From Erigeron canadensis (lineage: Eukaryota > Streptophyta > Magnoliopsida > Asterales > Asteraceae): a stretch of 64,000 nucleotides of DNA. The stretch lies in contig NC_057765.1 in NCBI RefSeq assembly GCF_010389155.1, positions 42,799,559-42,863,558 of the forward strand. The letters are read 5' to 3'. Each line of letters opens with the position of its first letter. Within the stretch, counting starts at the first letter, position 1. The position numbers and the translations under genes are program-made. Positions 33,727-46,118 of the stretch are shown one piece after another. Under the pieces are notes generated by a model that was not told the DNA's origin, ran no database searches, and saw only the letters and a program-made list of their open reading frames with translations.

Positions 33727-34760
33727 GACATCAGGAAAAACTCACCGTATAATGGTGAAGCTTTGTACGTACCCTAGACAACGAGATGTTGACCATGGAC
33801 CATTACAAGTATTCGGAGGAAAAACCTCAAGACTTGTCATCCCTAAGTCTCGAACTCAAGACCTTGGTAAAACCTAGGATGCTTATGACCAGTTGACTCA
33901 GTGGCGAAGCCATGTTAGAACTAGGAAGGGCCATAGCCCATCCCAACATGTTAATAATATTACGTTTATACGTATAAATTTATAAGGTTTTTATTCATGC
34001 AATGTACTTGGCTCATCCAATGCAAACTTATTTAAGACATGAAACCTACTAGCTTATTTAGAAATCCGAATATCAGTCCACGTAGTTACATGGTTTGCAA
34101 AACAAATTAAAAAATTTATGGTTGTTTCTCTCTTACTTAATTAAAAACAATCATAGTTTTTTCTTTAAAAGTTTAAAAATCTTTATTTCATCATGACTTT
34201 TTAACTCCAGCTAACGAAAGTATATTAATTTCTTGATCATTAATTCCATTTTTTTAGCATTTTGAAACTATTACACTAACAATCACATATGTGTGTGTTT
34301 ATAGATACATAAATATGTATTTTGATAGTGTTAGACATGTTTAGTATATTTATTTTGACATGGTTATTCTGGGTTTTGTTATGTCTAAGTTCAGTATTTT
34401 GCAGAAAGAAACTTTTTTTTATAAAACTTTACAAACAGCCTTTTATGAACTTGTGAATAAATTTGTTCATGTTTTTTTTACATGTGACAAACGACTATAT
34501 ATAAGGTTTTGAAATTTTTTTTCTTCTGCAACATATATTTATAATGTTTCACATGTGAATAAACAAAAAAAACATGTGATCCAATATGAAATTTAGGAGT
34601 TTTCACGGTTTTTATAGAAAAATGGGTTATATATATATTATCCGACTTTTTCTTTCGACAATTTTAGTCTTTATTTCTCGTTGTTTAGTTTCGGCCCATC
34701 CAAAGTCCAAGTCCTGGCTTCGCCACTGAGTTGACTAGTCATCATTGGCTATCCAAATCT
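33727..34760 (-). repeat. SINE-like dispersed repeat, split by a hAT element
   Basis: 33727-33898 and the bases after 34736 together resemble 46615-46765 (shared words AACGAGATG, ACAAGTATTC/TAAGTATTC, GACCAGTTG). The minus strand has tRNA-like box words (CAACTGGTC, GGTCTTGAGTTCGAG). The hAT element at 33899-34728 sits inside it. Confidence 0.5.
33899..34728. mobile_element. hAT-type non-autonomous element, perfect ends
   Basis: 830 bp. Both ends are CAGTGGCGAAGCCA (the right one inverted), and the flanks are a perfect 8-bp duplication AGTTGACT (33891-33898, 34729-34736). No transposase is encoded. It is inserted in a SINE-like repeat. Confidence 0.92.
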
Positions 34761-35039
34761 AGTTTATCTTCTCCAAGCATCATATCATTCGATAAGATCT
34801 ACTTTTAATTAAATCTTCTCCCACATTAGTAATTCTTATCTACAATTAGTAACTTTAATCTTAGTCTGATTTGTTCAAAAACTCTTTAAAAAAGGAAACT
34901 TATCAAAATATCCTTATTAGACCTACATTCATGGATCAAAGTCAACTACTATTGGGCCATATTCAGACATTATTATTGGGCTTGTAGTTATCCAGACAAA
35001 TCCACCCCACCAATAAAAATAAAAATTGTGGTTCTGTTT
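34761..35039. promoter_or_regulatory. Presumed promoter of the UBA-protein gene
   Basis: AT-rich DNA ending in an AGAGAGAAA-rich stretch at 35050-35100, typical of plant 5' UTRs. No single TATA box can be picked with confidence. Confidence 0.35.
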
Positions 35040-35280
35040 TCAGCTTGAATAAGAGAGAAACAGGAGAGAGAAACTAGAGAGAGAAAAAACACAAATTAAA
35101 AAAGAAATACACACAGAGAAAAAAAAAAAAAGAAATTACGAGTTCTTCATAAAATCAAAAACCGCAAAAACCTAATAAAATCGATCCATTTTAAAAGATC
35201 GAATTGCAAGTTACAAAAACCCTAATTCAATTCACAATCATCAAATCTCTCATTTTCCCCAATTTCAAACCCTAACGGTG

Positions 35281-36734
35281 GTAAGTCAATCGTTTTTCTT
35301 TTTTGTTTACATTTTTTTTATTTATGTATCCGTGAAATTCGGTGTTCGTTTGTTATGAATATGAACATATTTATATATTTTGGTGGTTAATTGTGTTTAA
35401 TCTGTGATTAATTGATGAAAAATGGTTAAGTTATTGGAATATTGGATTTGCGTTAGATGTGGATGAGGTGGAAAGGATTTAGGTTTATTTAAATTGAATT
35501 TGTGGTTGATTTTAGGTTTTTGTGGTTGATTTTGTGTTAAAACTGTTGACAATTGCGTTGAATGATGAAATGATTAGGTTTTATTAGGATTTTTTTGATT
35601 AATGATTGTTATGTTAATTATTTTTTGGCGGTGGATTGAGTTGTGACGTAACGGTTGGCGGTCGTCGGTGGTGAAGGAAGAATTTAATGCTGGTTGAAGA
35701 TATATGTGTGTCGTTGACCGCTTCTCTGTATGTGAGTGTCAAGGCTTATCATTTGAAGAGAGAAATGTTGCCACGTGTGTTAGGCTGTCGTTAATCATGT
35801 GCCGCTTGTTGGTTTGATATTGCTTATGTCGTTATTGTTCAATATCGGATTATGGAATGTATTTTGTGTTTATTTCATGTAATGTATTTTTATAGAAATT
35901 TGTGTCTACCGTCATCGATAAGGTTTATTTGTCATTTTGCACTTATGTCCGTCAATATTCTTGTAAACGCAAGGAATTTAGGTATTCATATTATACTTGA
36001 TGTCTCTTTTTAAAAGAAGGGTTCTTGTCTCTGCAATATCCTTTACAATTTTTTTTTAACAAAACAGGAAGGATCTCATGCACTATTCACAGTCAAAATT
36101 AACTGTTAATATGACTTGAACAGTCACCTTTCCAAACTTGCCTAGTCAAACTTCATTCCAATTCCATTATCGGATCTAGGAATCTAGAGCTCTCATTTTG
36201 CAGTTGTGTCTCAGTTATGCATATGAATTTACATTTCCTTTTTTTTGCGGAGTTATTACTTGTTTTTAGGAGAAATTACATGACGTTAGTGTACATGGTC
36301 GGAAGCCATGGTGTAACCAATGCAGTAGAGGTGATTCTCTATTCAAGATTAACAACTATTTATTTATATTCTAATTATTGAGACATCTTTACTTATCTGA
36401 ATTAGCAATTTGATAACATTGATATACAGGCTAGAAATTGTTAGTTTTCTTTCGTAACTTTCACTATATAATGGTGTACAATATATTTTGTTTCTGTTAA
36501 TGACCTTGTTTGTTTATGTCTCTCTATATATGGCCAGGGCTTTAAGTATTGTCTCATTTATATAAGTCTAACACTTTAACCACTTTAACTATTCAATGTT
36601 TATTTTGTAATTTCATTAAACTTTATATTATGAGCTTTTTAAACGCTGTTATATTTTATCAGAGACTGTTACATTCCTTTATTTTATTTCAAGTTTTATG
36701 GTTATTTGAACAAAACCGCACATTGATATTGTAG
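35281..36734 (+). other. Intron in the 5' UTR of the UBA-protein gene
   Basis: Donor GTAAGTCAAT after CCTAACGGTG and acceptor ATATTGTAG, 16 bases before the ATG at 36751. The intron is 1454 bp and T-rich. Long 5' UTR introns in plants often raise expression; that it does so here is inference. Confidence 0.75.
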
Positions 36735-36750
36735 GAAACTGGAATTTACA

Positions 36751-38799
36751 ATGTCTCCCGCATCTAAGTCAAAGTCAAAGGACAAAAGGGCTGCTGCCAA
36801 GGACCCACAGAAGTCCTCTACCAAACCCACATCTAATGCTAATACAGGCGTCCCTGCTAGTGGTTACAATCCACTTCTGGGTACCTTTCACATGCTTGAC
36901 ACTGCACCATTGTCTACAGCGCCATCTGTTCATATAAATGGCCGATCTCGTAATGTCGATGATACGGAGGATAATAGTGGGAACTCTACGGGGGTGGGGA
37001 TTGAATATGATTCCATATCTAACAACGGTAGTTGGTCAGGTGAGTCTGAAGATCATAAAGACAAAAGTTCTCAAGGATCCTCCCGTCAGGAAACAATACC
37101 AGGGGTTGATAATGACAAACGTGAAAAAATCCGTCAAAAGAATGAGAAGAAACATCAGCGTCAAAAAGAGAGGCGAGCTCAAGAACTCCATGAACGGTGT
37201 AGTGGTTACCTAATGTCAAGAAAGCTGGAAGCACTTGCCCAGCAGCTTGTAGCTATGGGATTCTCTTCAGAACGTGCAACAATGGCTCTTATATTGAATG
37301 AAGGTAGAGTTGAGCAATCAGTTGCATGGTTGTTTGAAGGGGGTGAAGATTCTGAAAACCAACGCGAGCATAATCTTGACGGTGGTGGTAATTTGAAAAT
37401 TGACATATCAGAAGAGCTTGCTCAGATTACTGAATTGGAAATTAAGTTAAAATGCTCAAAACAGGAGGTAGAGCGTGCTATAGTTGCATGTGAAGGTGAT
37501 CTTGACCAGGCGGCAGAAACCTTAAAAGTTCAGAAGCAGGAACAACCTCCTGCTGCCCCGCCAAAGCTTGAAGAAAATGGCGGTTCTTCAGCTCATATTA
37601 ATGGTAAGCTTTCCGTAGCTATGAGCCAGAACTCATCTACCTCAAGAATGATATCAAAATCTATACCTATACAACAGAAAACCGATGACAGAGATTTTAA
37701 TTACACCAAAACAGTTGCTACGTTAGGACCGTCAGGAGACTCTGGGATCAAAAGTTTGCAGTTGCTAAAGAAAATTCCACCCAATTCGGATTGGACAAAA
37801 CAGCAACAAATTGCTACTCCTTTGGAGAAGAGGTGGCCGGTGTCTGTTGGTGGATCAAACCCTTCTGTTTCTTATTCTTTAGCTTCCCCATTGCAGGCTG
37901 CACCACCACTAGCGAAAAATGATTCCCGATATGTAAATATTGGAACTGAGCTAAAGAACCTTCAGTTAGGATCGGTGAGGGAACCTGTTATAATGATGCA
38001 GCGGCCCAAATCGAAGAACATGACCACAAGTGTAAGCTCGTCTTCCCCAGCATCAGTCACTGACTGGCATCCTAATGTTGTTGAGCCAGTAATGAATATG
38101 AATTCCAATGGGTATTCACATGTACCTAATAGCACAAGAAGCTTTAACACCGCGACCTATGGGAACACTGTCAATAACAACACCCAATTATATGACCAGT
38201 TCCATTATCAGCAACAGCAGCAACCGATCCCTCAGCAGCAGTATGCATCAAGCAGCGGCCCGTTAGACCATCATTACAACCAACAGGGTTCAGTGAATCA
38301 TTTTAACAGTGGTGGTATGTGGAACAACAGAACGGTGGGCAACACCACCACCCCGACTCTGGCAGCTGCATCTTCTCTTGGGCTGTTCTCTGGGTTGGGT
38401 TCAAACGGGCCTTCAGGACCTTCATCTCCAGTAGACTGGAATGCCTGTGACTCATTGCAGTTTGATTATACAAACATAGACTGGAGTCTAGATCGGCTTC
38501 CTCTTCCAGCAACTAGCCCTTCAAGGCCAGGTATGTGGATGGGTTTTGGCTCTTCAACAAACTCTACAGATCTTTATGCATCAGGAAGGGGTGGTGGTGG
38601 TAAACCCGCCACGAGAACGCCGACGGGTATTCTATCAAACGGGAATAACGGGCTTTCCATGGGTTTGCATCCGGATGGGGTAGGGGCTGTAGGTTCTGAT
38701 GCATCATCTGCAGGTGGTTCTCGTGAATGGACTTCCCCGTTTGAAGAGAAAGAGTTGTTTAGTTTCCCCAGACAGTTTGTTTCTTCTCCCTCACTTTAA
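36751..38799 (+). CDS. UBA-domain protein, Gln- and Ser-rich C-terminus
   Basis: A single-exon reading frame of 682 residues after a 5' UTR intron. Residues 1-30 are Lys/Ser-rich. Residues 120-150 are a charged helix (KREKIRQKNEKKHQRQKERRA), probably coiled coil. Residues 157-199 form a UBA domain with the hallmark MGF loop (LVAMGFSSERATMALI) and VEQSVAWLFE. Residues 216-260 look like a second UBA/CUE-like three-helix unit (ITELEIKLKCSKQEVE, GDLDQAAETL). From 270 on it is low complexity, with Gln-rich stretches near 480-500, and it ends in a conserved-looking FSFPRQFVSSPSL. UBA domains bind ubiquitin chains, so a role in ubiquitin-linked regulation is likely, but the exact function of this plant family is not known to me. 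No break is seen. Confidence 0.9.
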   Translation: MSPASKSKSKDKRAAAKDPQKSSTKPTSNANTGVPASGYNPLLGTFHMLDTAPLSTAPSVHINGRSRNVDDTEDNSGNSTGVGIEYDSISNNGSWSGESEDHKDKSSQGSSRQETIPGVDNDKREKIRQKNEKKHQRQKERRAQELHERCSGYLMSRKLEALAQQLVAMGFSSERATMALILNEGRVEQSVAWLFEGGEDSENQREHNLDGGGNLKIDISEELAQITELEIKLKCSKQEVERAIVACEGDLDQAAETLKVQKQEQPPAAPPKLEENGGSSAHINGKLSVAMSQNSSTSRMISKSIPIQQKTDDRDFNYTKTVATLGPSGDSGIKSLQLLKKIPPNSDWTKQQQIATPLEKRWPVSVGGSNPSVSYSLASPLQAAPPLAKNDSRYVNIGTELKNLQLGSVREPVIMMQRPKSKNMTTSVSSSSPASVTDWHPNVVEPVMNMNSNGYSHVPNSTRSFNTATYGNTVNNNTQLYDQFHYQQQQQPIPQQQYASSSGPLDHHYNQQGSVNHFNSGGMWNNRTVGNTTTPTLAAASSLGLFSGLGSNGPSGPSSPVDWNACDSLQFDYTNIDWSLDRLPLPATSPSRPGMWMGFGSSTNSTDLYASGRGGGGKPATRTPTGILSNGNNGLSMGLHPDGVGAVGSDASSAGGSREWTSPFEEKELFSFPRQFVSSPSL

Positions 38800-40645
38800 T
38801 GAAGGTCAAAAAGCATGATGAACAAATAATAAGATGATAGGGGATGAAAAAACAATAAGAAAACAGAACTTGAAAACATGTGTTGGGATTTAATGTTTCT
38901 CTTCGTTTTTTCAATCGTGCCTGCTGTCCTGCTTGTTGTTTGTGTGTTTTCTTTTGATCTTAATATTGTTACGGGAAGTGTATCGTCTCTTTTCTGGAGC
39001 TGAAATTTCCGATTCGGGGTACAATTGCTGCTTCAATGGTATGTACACTATGCATCACACAATGTACCTTACTTCGGTGTTCGTAAGTTTCAGCTTTGGA
39101 AATGAGACTACCCTTTTTTCTTCTATTTCGTTTTCTATTTTACAAATTTTTTTTAGTAGTATGATCTTCCTCAGACTAAACAGGTCTCGTGGAAGCCTGA
39201 AAAAGAAAATGATTTAATGGAATATGTCACAAATTGATACCAAGAGCAATTAACACTTCAAAGAGAGGCGATTGGAGACTTAAATATCCTCTTTCCCAGT
39301 GTTTTGGTAACATGATTCTGATTTCAGTGATCTAAATGCTGTCAAGTTCATGCTAGACTGGTAAGGATTGATTGATGTACTCCAGTCACATTGAATAGGT
39401 ATTGCAGAGCATGTGTCAAACTGAGGTATGGACTAATTGGTTTTGGGTGGTTGACCATACGTGGCATGAGTTGAGGATTAGCTAAGAATACACAAGTCTA
39501 AATGAAAAGGAGATGTTGCCAAATGACCCATTCTAAGTGGGATCATATGCATATGTTTACATAGTTATTGTTGGGTGTATACATGCGTGTACATAAGAAC
39601 ATAGACATCTGGGTTCATTTGTACATAAATGTCTGCATCCAGCTCTTCGTATGGCGACTATTGTTTTGAGATTGTATACATGCATGTAGGAGGATAGACC
39701 CTGCAAGAACCAACCTTGTGTATAAATGATGAAATGGTCCCATGTGGGTAGTAAGTCCGAAGTGCCCCATGTTGCTCTTGAAATCCCCTTCCTCGATTAC
39801 CTCTTACTATAGATCTTTTCCAGATCGTAGGCATCATCTTACCCACTGAGTCAAAGGTGATGAGAGTGTCATCCCTGCCTAACTAACTTTTCCCACCAAT
39901 GAACTATACCTAACTGACTGAACATCATCAGTTGCCTAGTGAATAAGGTTTAAGTTTATATTTAGGTTTGAATGCCATAACAAGTGCTTAGACGACCGAA
40001 TGCATAATGTTCCTTCGATTTATAAGGTGATTAGTTCAGGTCTTATGGAAGAAGTACCCACAGCAGAAATGAGTGATTTATTTTAATTTTTTTTTTACTT
40101 TGGCAGCTTAGAAAATTTGGAATCGAATATTGATAAGCAGGAACACTTCACAAAGTTTTGAAAACTGACTGGACTCAAAAGGTCCTTTTGCTAGTTATGA
40201 TAGTCGACTTTTGGCCGACACCTTACTTGAACTAAACATAGTAGTTCTTACGAAAATTTGGTGTGACGAGTAACAGAGGTTGAGTGCTGGATGATCATTG
40301 TCCCCTATTTATGAAAGAAATCAGTTACCGCAACAGAGTAATTTTTGTGTTGTGTGTGCCACCCAACTATGGTACAGTATTACATTACATTGTTTAATGT
40401 ATGCATTTCCACTTTTGAATAAGCACATGATTGATGAAGTTATATATATTCATAGAATGAGTGACAGAATGGGTACGAAAACAACTGGAAATGGTGTACA
40501 CATCGATTTCATCAAATGATAGACTTGAGAAGAGAAAATCAGTACTTTTAAAAATTGCTGAAACCTCGAATAAAATTTCATACGACCAGATTTTTTGTAT
40601 GTACGTTTTAGGAGATGTAGCTTAAAAAAGTGTTCGTTGGCATCC
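38800..40645. other. 3' UTR of the UBA-protein gene, then intergenic
   Basis: The 3' UTR probably extends a few hundred bases past the stop. Beyond it I see no gene, RNA or transposon ends. Confidence 0.45.
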
Positions 40646-41660
40646 TTATGTATTAACTGTATCTAACAAACTTTTCTTTCCATCCCCACAACACTTATAC
40701 GATTGACTGTATGCGGAATGATGCCATCGATGCTTTTCTATTAAAATATGTATAGTCTGGGGGGGCAAAAAAAATACAAGTAATAATAATAGAATTAATG
40801 TACTAAAAGCACTTCCATTTTCTTTTTTCTTTTTTTTTCTTAACATCAAATTTCTACTCTATTATTCACCATATATCCTAAGACCTCCAATCTAAAAGGC
40901 ATAAGCCTTTACCAAGTGAGCTAGTCCTAGTAGCAAAAATTCTTTTATAAATTTTATTTATTACGTTACAACAGACTAGTTTAAAGTTTAGTTTAATTAA
41001 TACTAGTCTTAATACTCGTACGATGTACAATAGCTATATAGATTGTATCATAAAGAAATTTGAATATGCCTCATACACGATTTATGACTCTTGAGTATGA
41101 AATAAATTGTGGTTAAAGTAAATCGATGATCGAAGTTAAATTATAATAAACAGTATTGATAAACATAATATATGTTTAATTAGAATTTTGAATTTACATT
41201 AAATTTTTAGAACAAACTTGTAAGTATAGTGGATGATGGCAAATAGCCTTGTGATTTCAGATCGTAAACTCAAATTTTGAAGTATTCATGTTAATAACTT
41301 ATTCTAATTAAATATAAGTAATAGAAGTTGAAAAAATTGAGAATGAAAAAGGGACAATTTATTAATGAGAAAACAATCAATCAAATAGGGTTATAATGTC
41401 TTTGTATTAATAAGCCAAAAGTTGTGGTTTAAGTCTAAGCCTAATAAAGAAATTGAATTTATATACGACTAAAAACGTTAATTTAACAAAATAAATAAAT
41501 TAAAAAGACACGTGTCGATCAAGGATTATGTCACGTGTTGTTTCATGAACATGTCAATCCTGTTTTAGTTTATTGGTAGATAATTTAATATTTTTGATAA
41601 CACAAAAATTTACATGATAGATTTTATTGTTGCGTCATTAATGTTACCAACGAAAAAGTT
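40646..41660. other. Intergenic with a tRNA-like SINE fragment
   Basis: On the minus strand near 40935-40870 the words GACTAGCTCACTTGGTAAAG and GGAGGTCTTAGG look like the tRNA-derived head of a SINE. 41500-41600 resembles 44170-44250. No gene. Confidence 0.4.
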
Positions 41661-41995
41661 ACGGCTATGTTTTGCCCAAGCTTTTCAGGAGCTTTAGCTT
41701 TAACTACATGCTCCTAAAATATGAAAAGCTTTGTTTGGATGCAATTAGTTTTAGCTTTTATTTGAAAGAGTAAGCTCCAAAATGAAGTAGCGTTTCAAGA
41801 GCTTTAACTTTTCGAAGGAGCTTTTAATCTTTAAAACTACACAAATACCTCCTGAAGTTGCAGCTACAACTATCATACCAAACACTTTTAAAAAATTAAA
41901 GCTACAACTTACAGCTCTAACTAAAAGCTATAGCTTACAACTCGAACTAAAAGCTACAGCTATAAGTTATAGCTACTTTTGTCAAACATACCCTA
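41661..41995. repeat. AGCT-rich MITE-like repeat
   Basis: A dense run of AAAGCTA, TAGCTTT and AGCTCC words with loosely inverted ends (GGCTATGTTTTGCC and, inverted, GGGTATGTTTGACAAA) and TAC on both sides. The superfamily is unclear. Confidence 0.45.
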
Positions 41996-42035
41996 CATAT
42001 TCAAGATTTATCAGAAAGTACAAATTCTTTACAAC

Positions 42036-42153
42036 CTGATCGATCTTGTAGTTTACATAATATAGATTCATGTATGGAAATTTTGAATACATGACTGATC
42101 GATCTTGTAGTTTACATAATATAGATTCATGTATGGAAATTTTGAATACATGA
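42036..42153. repeat. 59-bp tandem duplication
   Basis: Two adjacent 59-bp copies (42036-42094, 42095-42153), essentially identical, starting CTGATCGATCTTGTAG. Very recent duplication in non-coding DNA. Confidence 0.95.
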
Positions 42154-42579
42154 AAATATAAGAAAAATGGTAACATATATTATCGTAAGAAAAAATAAGA
42201 TCCAATTACATCTATCACAATGATATTCATGCTAATAATTCACGTAGCAGATATACTTTTTACGAATTGACGAATAAGTGTAGGTTGAAATTAATATTAA
42301 ATAGTACTCTAGACTTCTACACGAGCATGTTTAAAAAACATCATAGAGTAAGGTGCTTAATCTTTTCTTTTTATTGTTAGAACAAAACCAAATAAAACAA
42401 ATTCAGTTTGTTCGAGTAACGAGCAAAAGAAACCTAGTAAAAACCATAATTAACCTTTTGTTATATAATTTTTACGTCTGGAAGCTGGAAGCAAACAAAC
42501 CAATTTTTGGTTTCCTTACTCATTGTTTGTTTTAGACTGTTAGAGATAAAAGAAAAGGCAAGGATTATTTTATAATTTA

Positions 42580-43878
42580 CCTTATATACTAAAAACCAAC
42601 TTATTTTTTACCTTTTTAAAAGCTATAGGTACAACTACTTTATACATATACTTGGTACAATTCTATAAACATAAAATACAACTTTTGACTTTCCCAAATA
42701 CATTTGATTATTTGGTATAACTGTTATGAAAGAAAAGTACACTTTTTCAATCCCTACAAAGTTGTCAACGCAAACAACACCATATGCATCTATCTTCGAC
42801 CTTCGTCTTCTTCAATTAATCTATCTTCATCTTCTTCCTTTGAGTTCATCGCCACTCACCAGAAAACACCGTCGGTACATTTTATGCATAGTACAAATTT
42901 TTCATGCATAAGTTTACTAACTTTTCCCTGAATGTGTTTACATTCTTTTTTGCATCCGGTACACCCGACCAAATTTCCACTTCCCCAGTGTCAGAAATCG
43001 TTGGCTTAAAGTACCCTGACGAGAAGCTTTTGGATAAATCAAATGCTAGAGAACAAAAGGAAACAATTTTTCTAATTAGTGGAAGATCAAATAAAATATA
43101 TATGAGAAGAAATCGTAATATTATTACTTACAAAAACACTGACTATGAACAAATAAGAAGAATATAAAGCATAAACCATAGAGTTTCCCCATAGATATGG
43201 ATATACTTACTTTAATCATCATCAATTCCTCATCGACACGTATTCCAACTTTCCAAGATTTAAGAATACAAACATCAAATAATAAATCTGAGTATGAGAA
43301 ATCTGAAATCTATGAGTGTGTTTTTCTTTCTTGGTCGATCTTCATCTATGTGTGTCTTTTGGAAAAGGGTAGTTGTAAAAGACGTGGAATTCTGTAGGTG
43401 AGAAAACAGAGAGTTAAAGGTATAGGTGGCTAACTGGGGAAGACTTTACACTTTTGATTTTAAACCCATCTGTGTGGCTAAATGTAAGGTGGTATACAAC
43501 ACGTGTAAATGGGAAATATTTACTTCACTACAATTTTTTTTTTTACATTACTTCACTACAAATTGTTTTTCTTTTTTGTATCTTCATAAACTATTACATT
43601 AATTAATAATAAATTATTGATAGTATACTAGATGGCTAAACTTTAAATTATAAAATATTTTACTTAATTTGAGTATGCCTAATTTAACTTGGTCAAATTA
43701 AATTATTTAAAATATGTGAAAACATGGTTGTCATAAGCTAGACATGGTTAGATATGAGTTACGTATGACATGATATGAGTATATATTATTAGTAGATTGT
43801 TAGGAATGGCTAGGCGAGACATGATTGTCATCATCCTTAATAGTTTGCCCCGCTGCAACGCGCGGGTAATGATCCTAG
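42580..43878 (+). mobile_element. Helitron, 3' end clear, 5' end tentative
   Basis: The 3' end is canonical: GCCCCGCTGCAACGCGCGGG folds into a hairpin and is followed by TAATGATC, CTAG (43875-43878) and a host T. The best 5' candidate is ACCTTATATACTAAAAACC at 42579, which would need TC changed to CC. No helicase is encoded. Open frames at 42700-43400 show no family I know. Confidence 0.55.
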
Positions 43879-43981
43879 TTATATATTGTAATGTAATATT
43901 TAGGAACACAATTTGTAAACAAATAAGGAACACATGTTATTTGATATTTTAAAAATATAGTACTTCGTATTATTTAAATAA

Positions 43982-44112
43982 GGGAAGTGATATTTGTACC
44001 ACTTGTTTTGATAGATATATTACAACTGTGCAATGTTAACTTGTACAGTCAGCTGTACAGCTTGTACATTGTGGTACATATATAAAGATTTGTAGTACGA
44101 ATATCACTTCCC
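43982..44112. mobile_element. Mutator-type MITE (131 bp) with perfect target duplication
   Basis: Ends are GGGAAGTGATATTTGTAC and, inverted, GGGAAGTGATATTCGTAC. Flanks are a perfect 9-bp duplication TTTAAATAA (43973-43981, 44113-44121). Non-coding. Confidence 0.9.
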
Positions 44113-44253
44113 TTTAAATAAGGTATTATTATGCTAATCAAATTCTTTAATGAAAATATGGCTAAAAAGACACTTGTCACTTTAATTTAGCGCCATGTGT
44201 CGTTCAAAAAAGGCTACAATACTGTTTTAGTTTATTGGCAGATAATAAATATT

Positions 44254-44551
44254 GAGAAAATTACATTTTTAGTCCCTCAATTGGCAAGATTAATAGTTTT
44301 TGTCCTTAAGTGAATTAATTACAAAAAACCCCCTAAAGTTGGTCCGTTTTTTTTTTTTTTTCATTTTACACTCCGTGACCTAACTATATAAATATATAAA
44401 TAAGGGTTAACGGCCAAAATTTAACTCCGTTAGGTCACGGAGTGTAAAATGAAAAAAACAACCAACTTTAGGGGTTTTTTTAAAATTAATTCACTTAAGA
44501 GCAAAAACTATGAATCTTGCCAAGTTGAGGGACGAAAAATGTAATTTTCTC
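44254..44551. mobile_element. Foldback MITE with about 140-bp arms
   Basis: Both arms start GAGAAAATTACATTTTT and continue through GTCCCTCAA, GGCAAGATT, TTAAGTGAATTAATT and GGTCACGGAGTGTAAAATGA around a 50-bp AT-rich centre. A 9-bp target duplication is possible (7/9), which would place it with Mutator-like elements. Confidence 0.8.
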
Positions 44552-44667
44552 TTACATATTTTAGTCCTAACTACTGTTAAAGGCATTGTATCAAAGATTG
44601 ATAAATATATGAATTTTTTTTTCGGATTATATTTACAAAACAATTACCTATTTTATTTAGTAAATAA

Positions 44668-45381
44668 CTAGATTTTAGACTCGTGTCCAACACTGGACAT
44701 GGGGTTTACGACATTATCAATATTAGAATTTCATACTTTTAATTCATAAAAGCTTTATAGTTTTGAAAATATATTGTTCTAATAAGTGTTATATTTTGCA
44801 AGTTGTGGTACAATAAGCACATGTTCGTCACTGTTTATTATAAAATGTCTTAGTCTTAGCTAAGACCTATTGATGTAATTGGTTATCGTAGTCATTCCAC
44901 AAGGCACACATGCTACATTAATTTCTCTATTATATAATTTTTTAAACCAGTTGTATTCATAATATAATATTTATGAAAAATAATTAAGAATTAAAATATA
45001 AACATACTTGTGATCATGTACTTGACATTCAAGTATATGTATTTGATCATGATGCGGGCCTATAACACGAATATATTTATTTTCAATCACTTGTCGTCTA
45101 ATAATTAGATAACAATTAGGATTGTTTCCATATTATTTGATAACAATTAGTACTCTTGATTTGAGTGACAATTGTAACTTTGAAAAATTAAATATAAATA
45201 TTTTTTGTAACTTTTTAAAATAATTAAAAAAAAATCCTTTCAAATTGATGGCTTAAGATAAATATAAATTAAGTATTCAGGGTTAAAAAGTGTAAATTAT
45301 TGATGTAAAACAAAAAAAGTGTAAATTAATGAGATTTTTTCTACAAATTAATATAAATACTAATATAATAATATATCTAGA
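44668..45381 (-). mobile_element. Probable Helitron (714 bp)
   Basis: On the minus strand a 5' TCTAGATATATTATTATATT follows a host A; the 3' end has the hairpin GTCCAGTGTTGGAC, then ACGAGTCTAAAAT and CTAG before a host T. No coding sequence. The 3' end is good, the 5' end less certain. Confidence 0.55.
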
Positions 45382-46064
45382 TAATGATTATTAGGAATTT
45401 CAATTTATAGTTAATCTAAATGATGACAAGAGTCAATTTGATGAAATTGAGCGAATTGATTGGTTAATAAGTCATTAATTCAACTGTCTTATAGTATATA
45501 TTAACTATCTTATAGTATATATTAAGATTAAGATTAAGATTAAAATTAAGATACTTGAAAGTATCACATCTAACTATGTCATGTCAACGTTTTGCATAAA
45601 ATTCCAAGTAGCACTTAAATTGTCAACTTAGGTTTTCTTCATCCACAACTTTAACGGATTATAACTAAAATCAGTTTAGTTGCTTGGCATTAGACTGTTT
45701 ACATCTAGCATCCGTCATACCCCTCCACACAGACACAAATTGTTTATCGTTATCGTATACACGGAATCAACAAATAAAAAGAAGCTTGAAGTATTTCTAG
45801 ACACATAAAAGAATTTGAGATACAAGATGGGGGATAGTGTTGATCCATCTTTTATTAACTTGACGAATCAAAGTGATATAATACAGTAGTCGTACACAAA
45901 ATTCGATCATCGAGGTAGGAAAAAAAACAGCCAATTAGGAAATTTACACGTACACATGCCAAAGGATTTGAGTTGCCCTGCTAGTAAACTTCACCTAACC
46001 TAAGACCATATATCATAGTAATAGAAAGAAATATGCAAGAAAGCTGCAGAGATGTGACAAGTCT
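45382..46064. other. Intergenic with a short AAGATT repeat
   Basis: A small tandem AAGATT run lies at 45520-45550. Otherwise AT-rich, no gene recognised. Confidence 0.45.
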
Positions 46065-46118
46065 TCAATAATAGCAGCCTCTCCTTGCCTCCTTGGGGGT
46101 GGCCCTCAGCCTCTTCAT
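46065..46118 (-). CDS. Candidate 17-residue microprotein ORF
   Basis: A G/C-rich island in AT-rich DNA encodes MKRLRATPKEARRGCYY and then a stop. About 150 bases upstream on the same strand is a TATATATTTA box followed by a C/A-rich leader such as plant 5' UTRs have (46150-46275). An in-frame stop lies shortly upstream, so the ATG is the only start unless there is an upstream exon. I do not recognise the peptide and cannot exclude chance. Confidence 0.25.
   Translation of the reverse strand: MKRLRATPKEARRGCYY

Noticed and set aside
40870..40935. A genuine tRNA gene on the minus strand
   Set aside because: Only box-A-like sequence is present; no full cloverleaf, acceptor stem or proper B box could be drawn. 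Treated as a SINE fragment.
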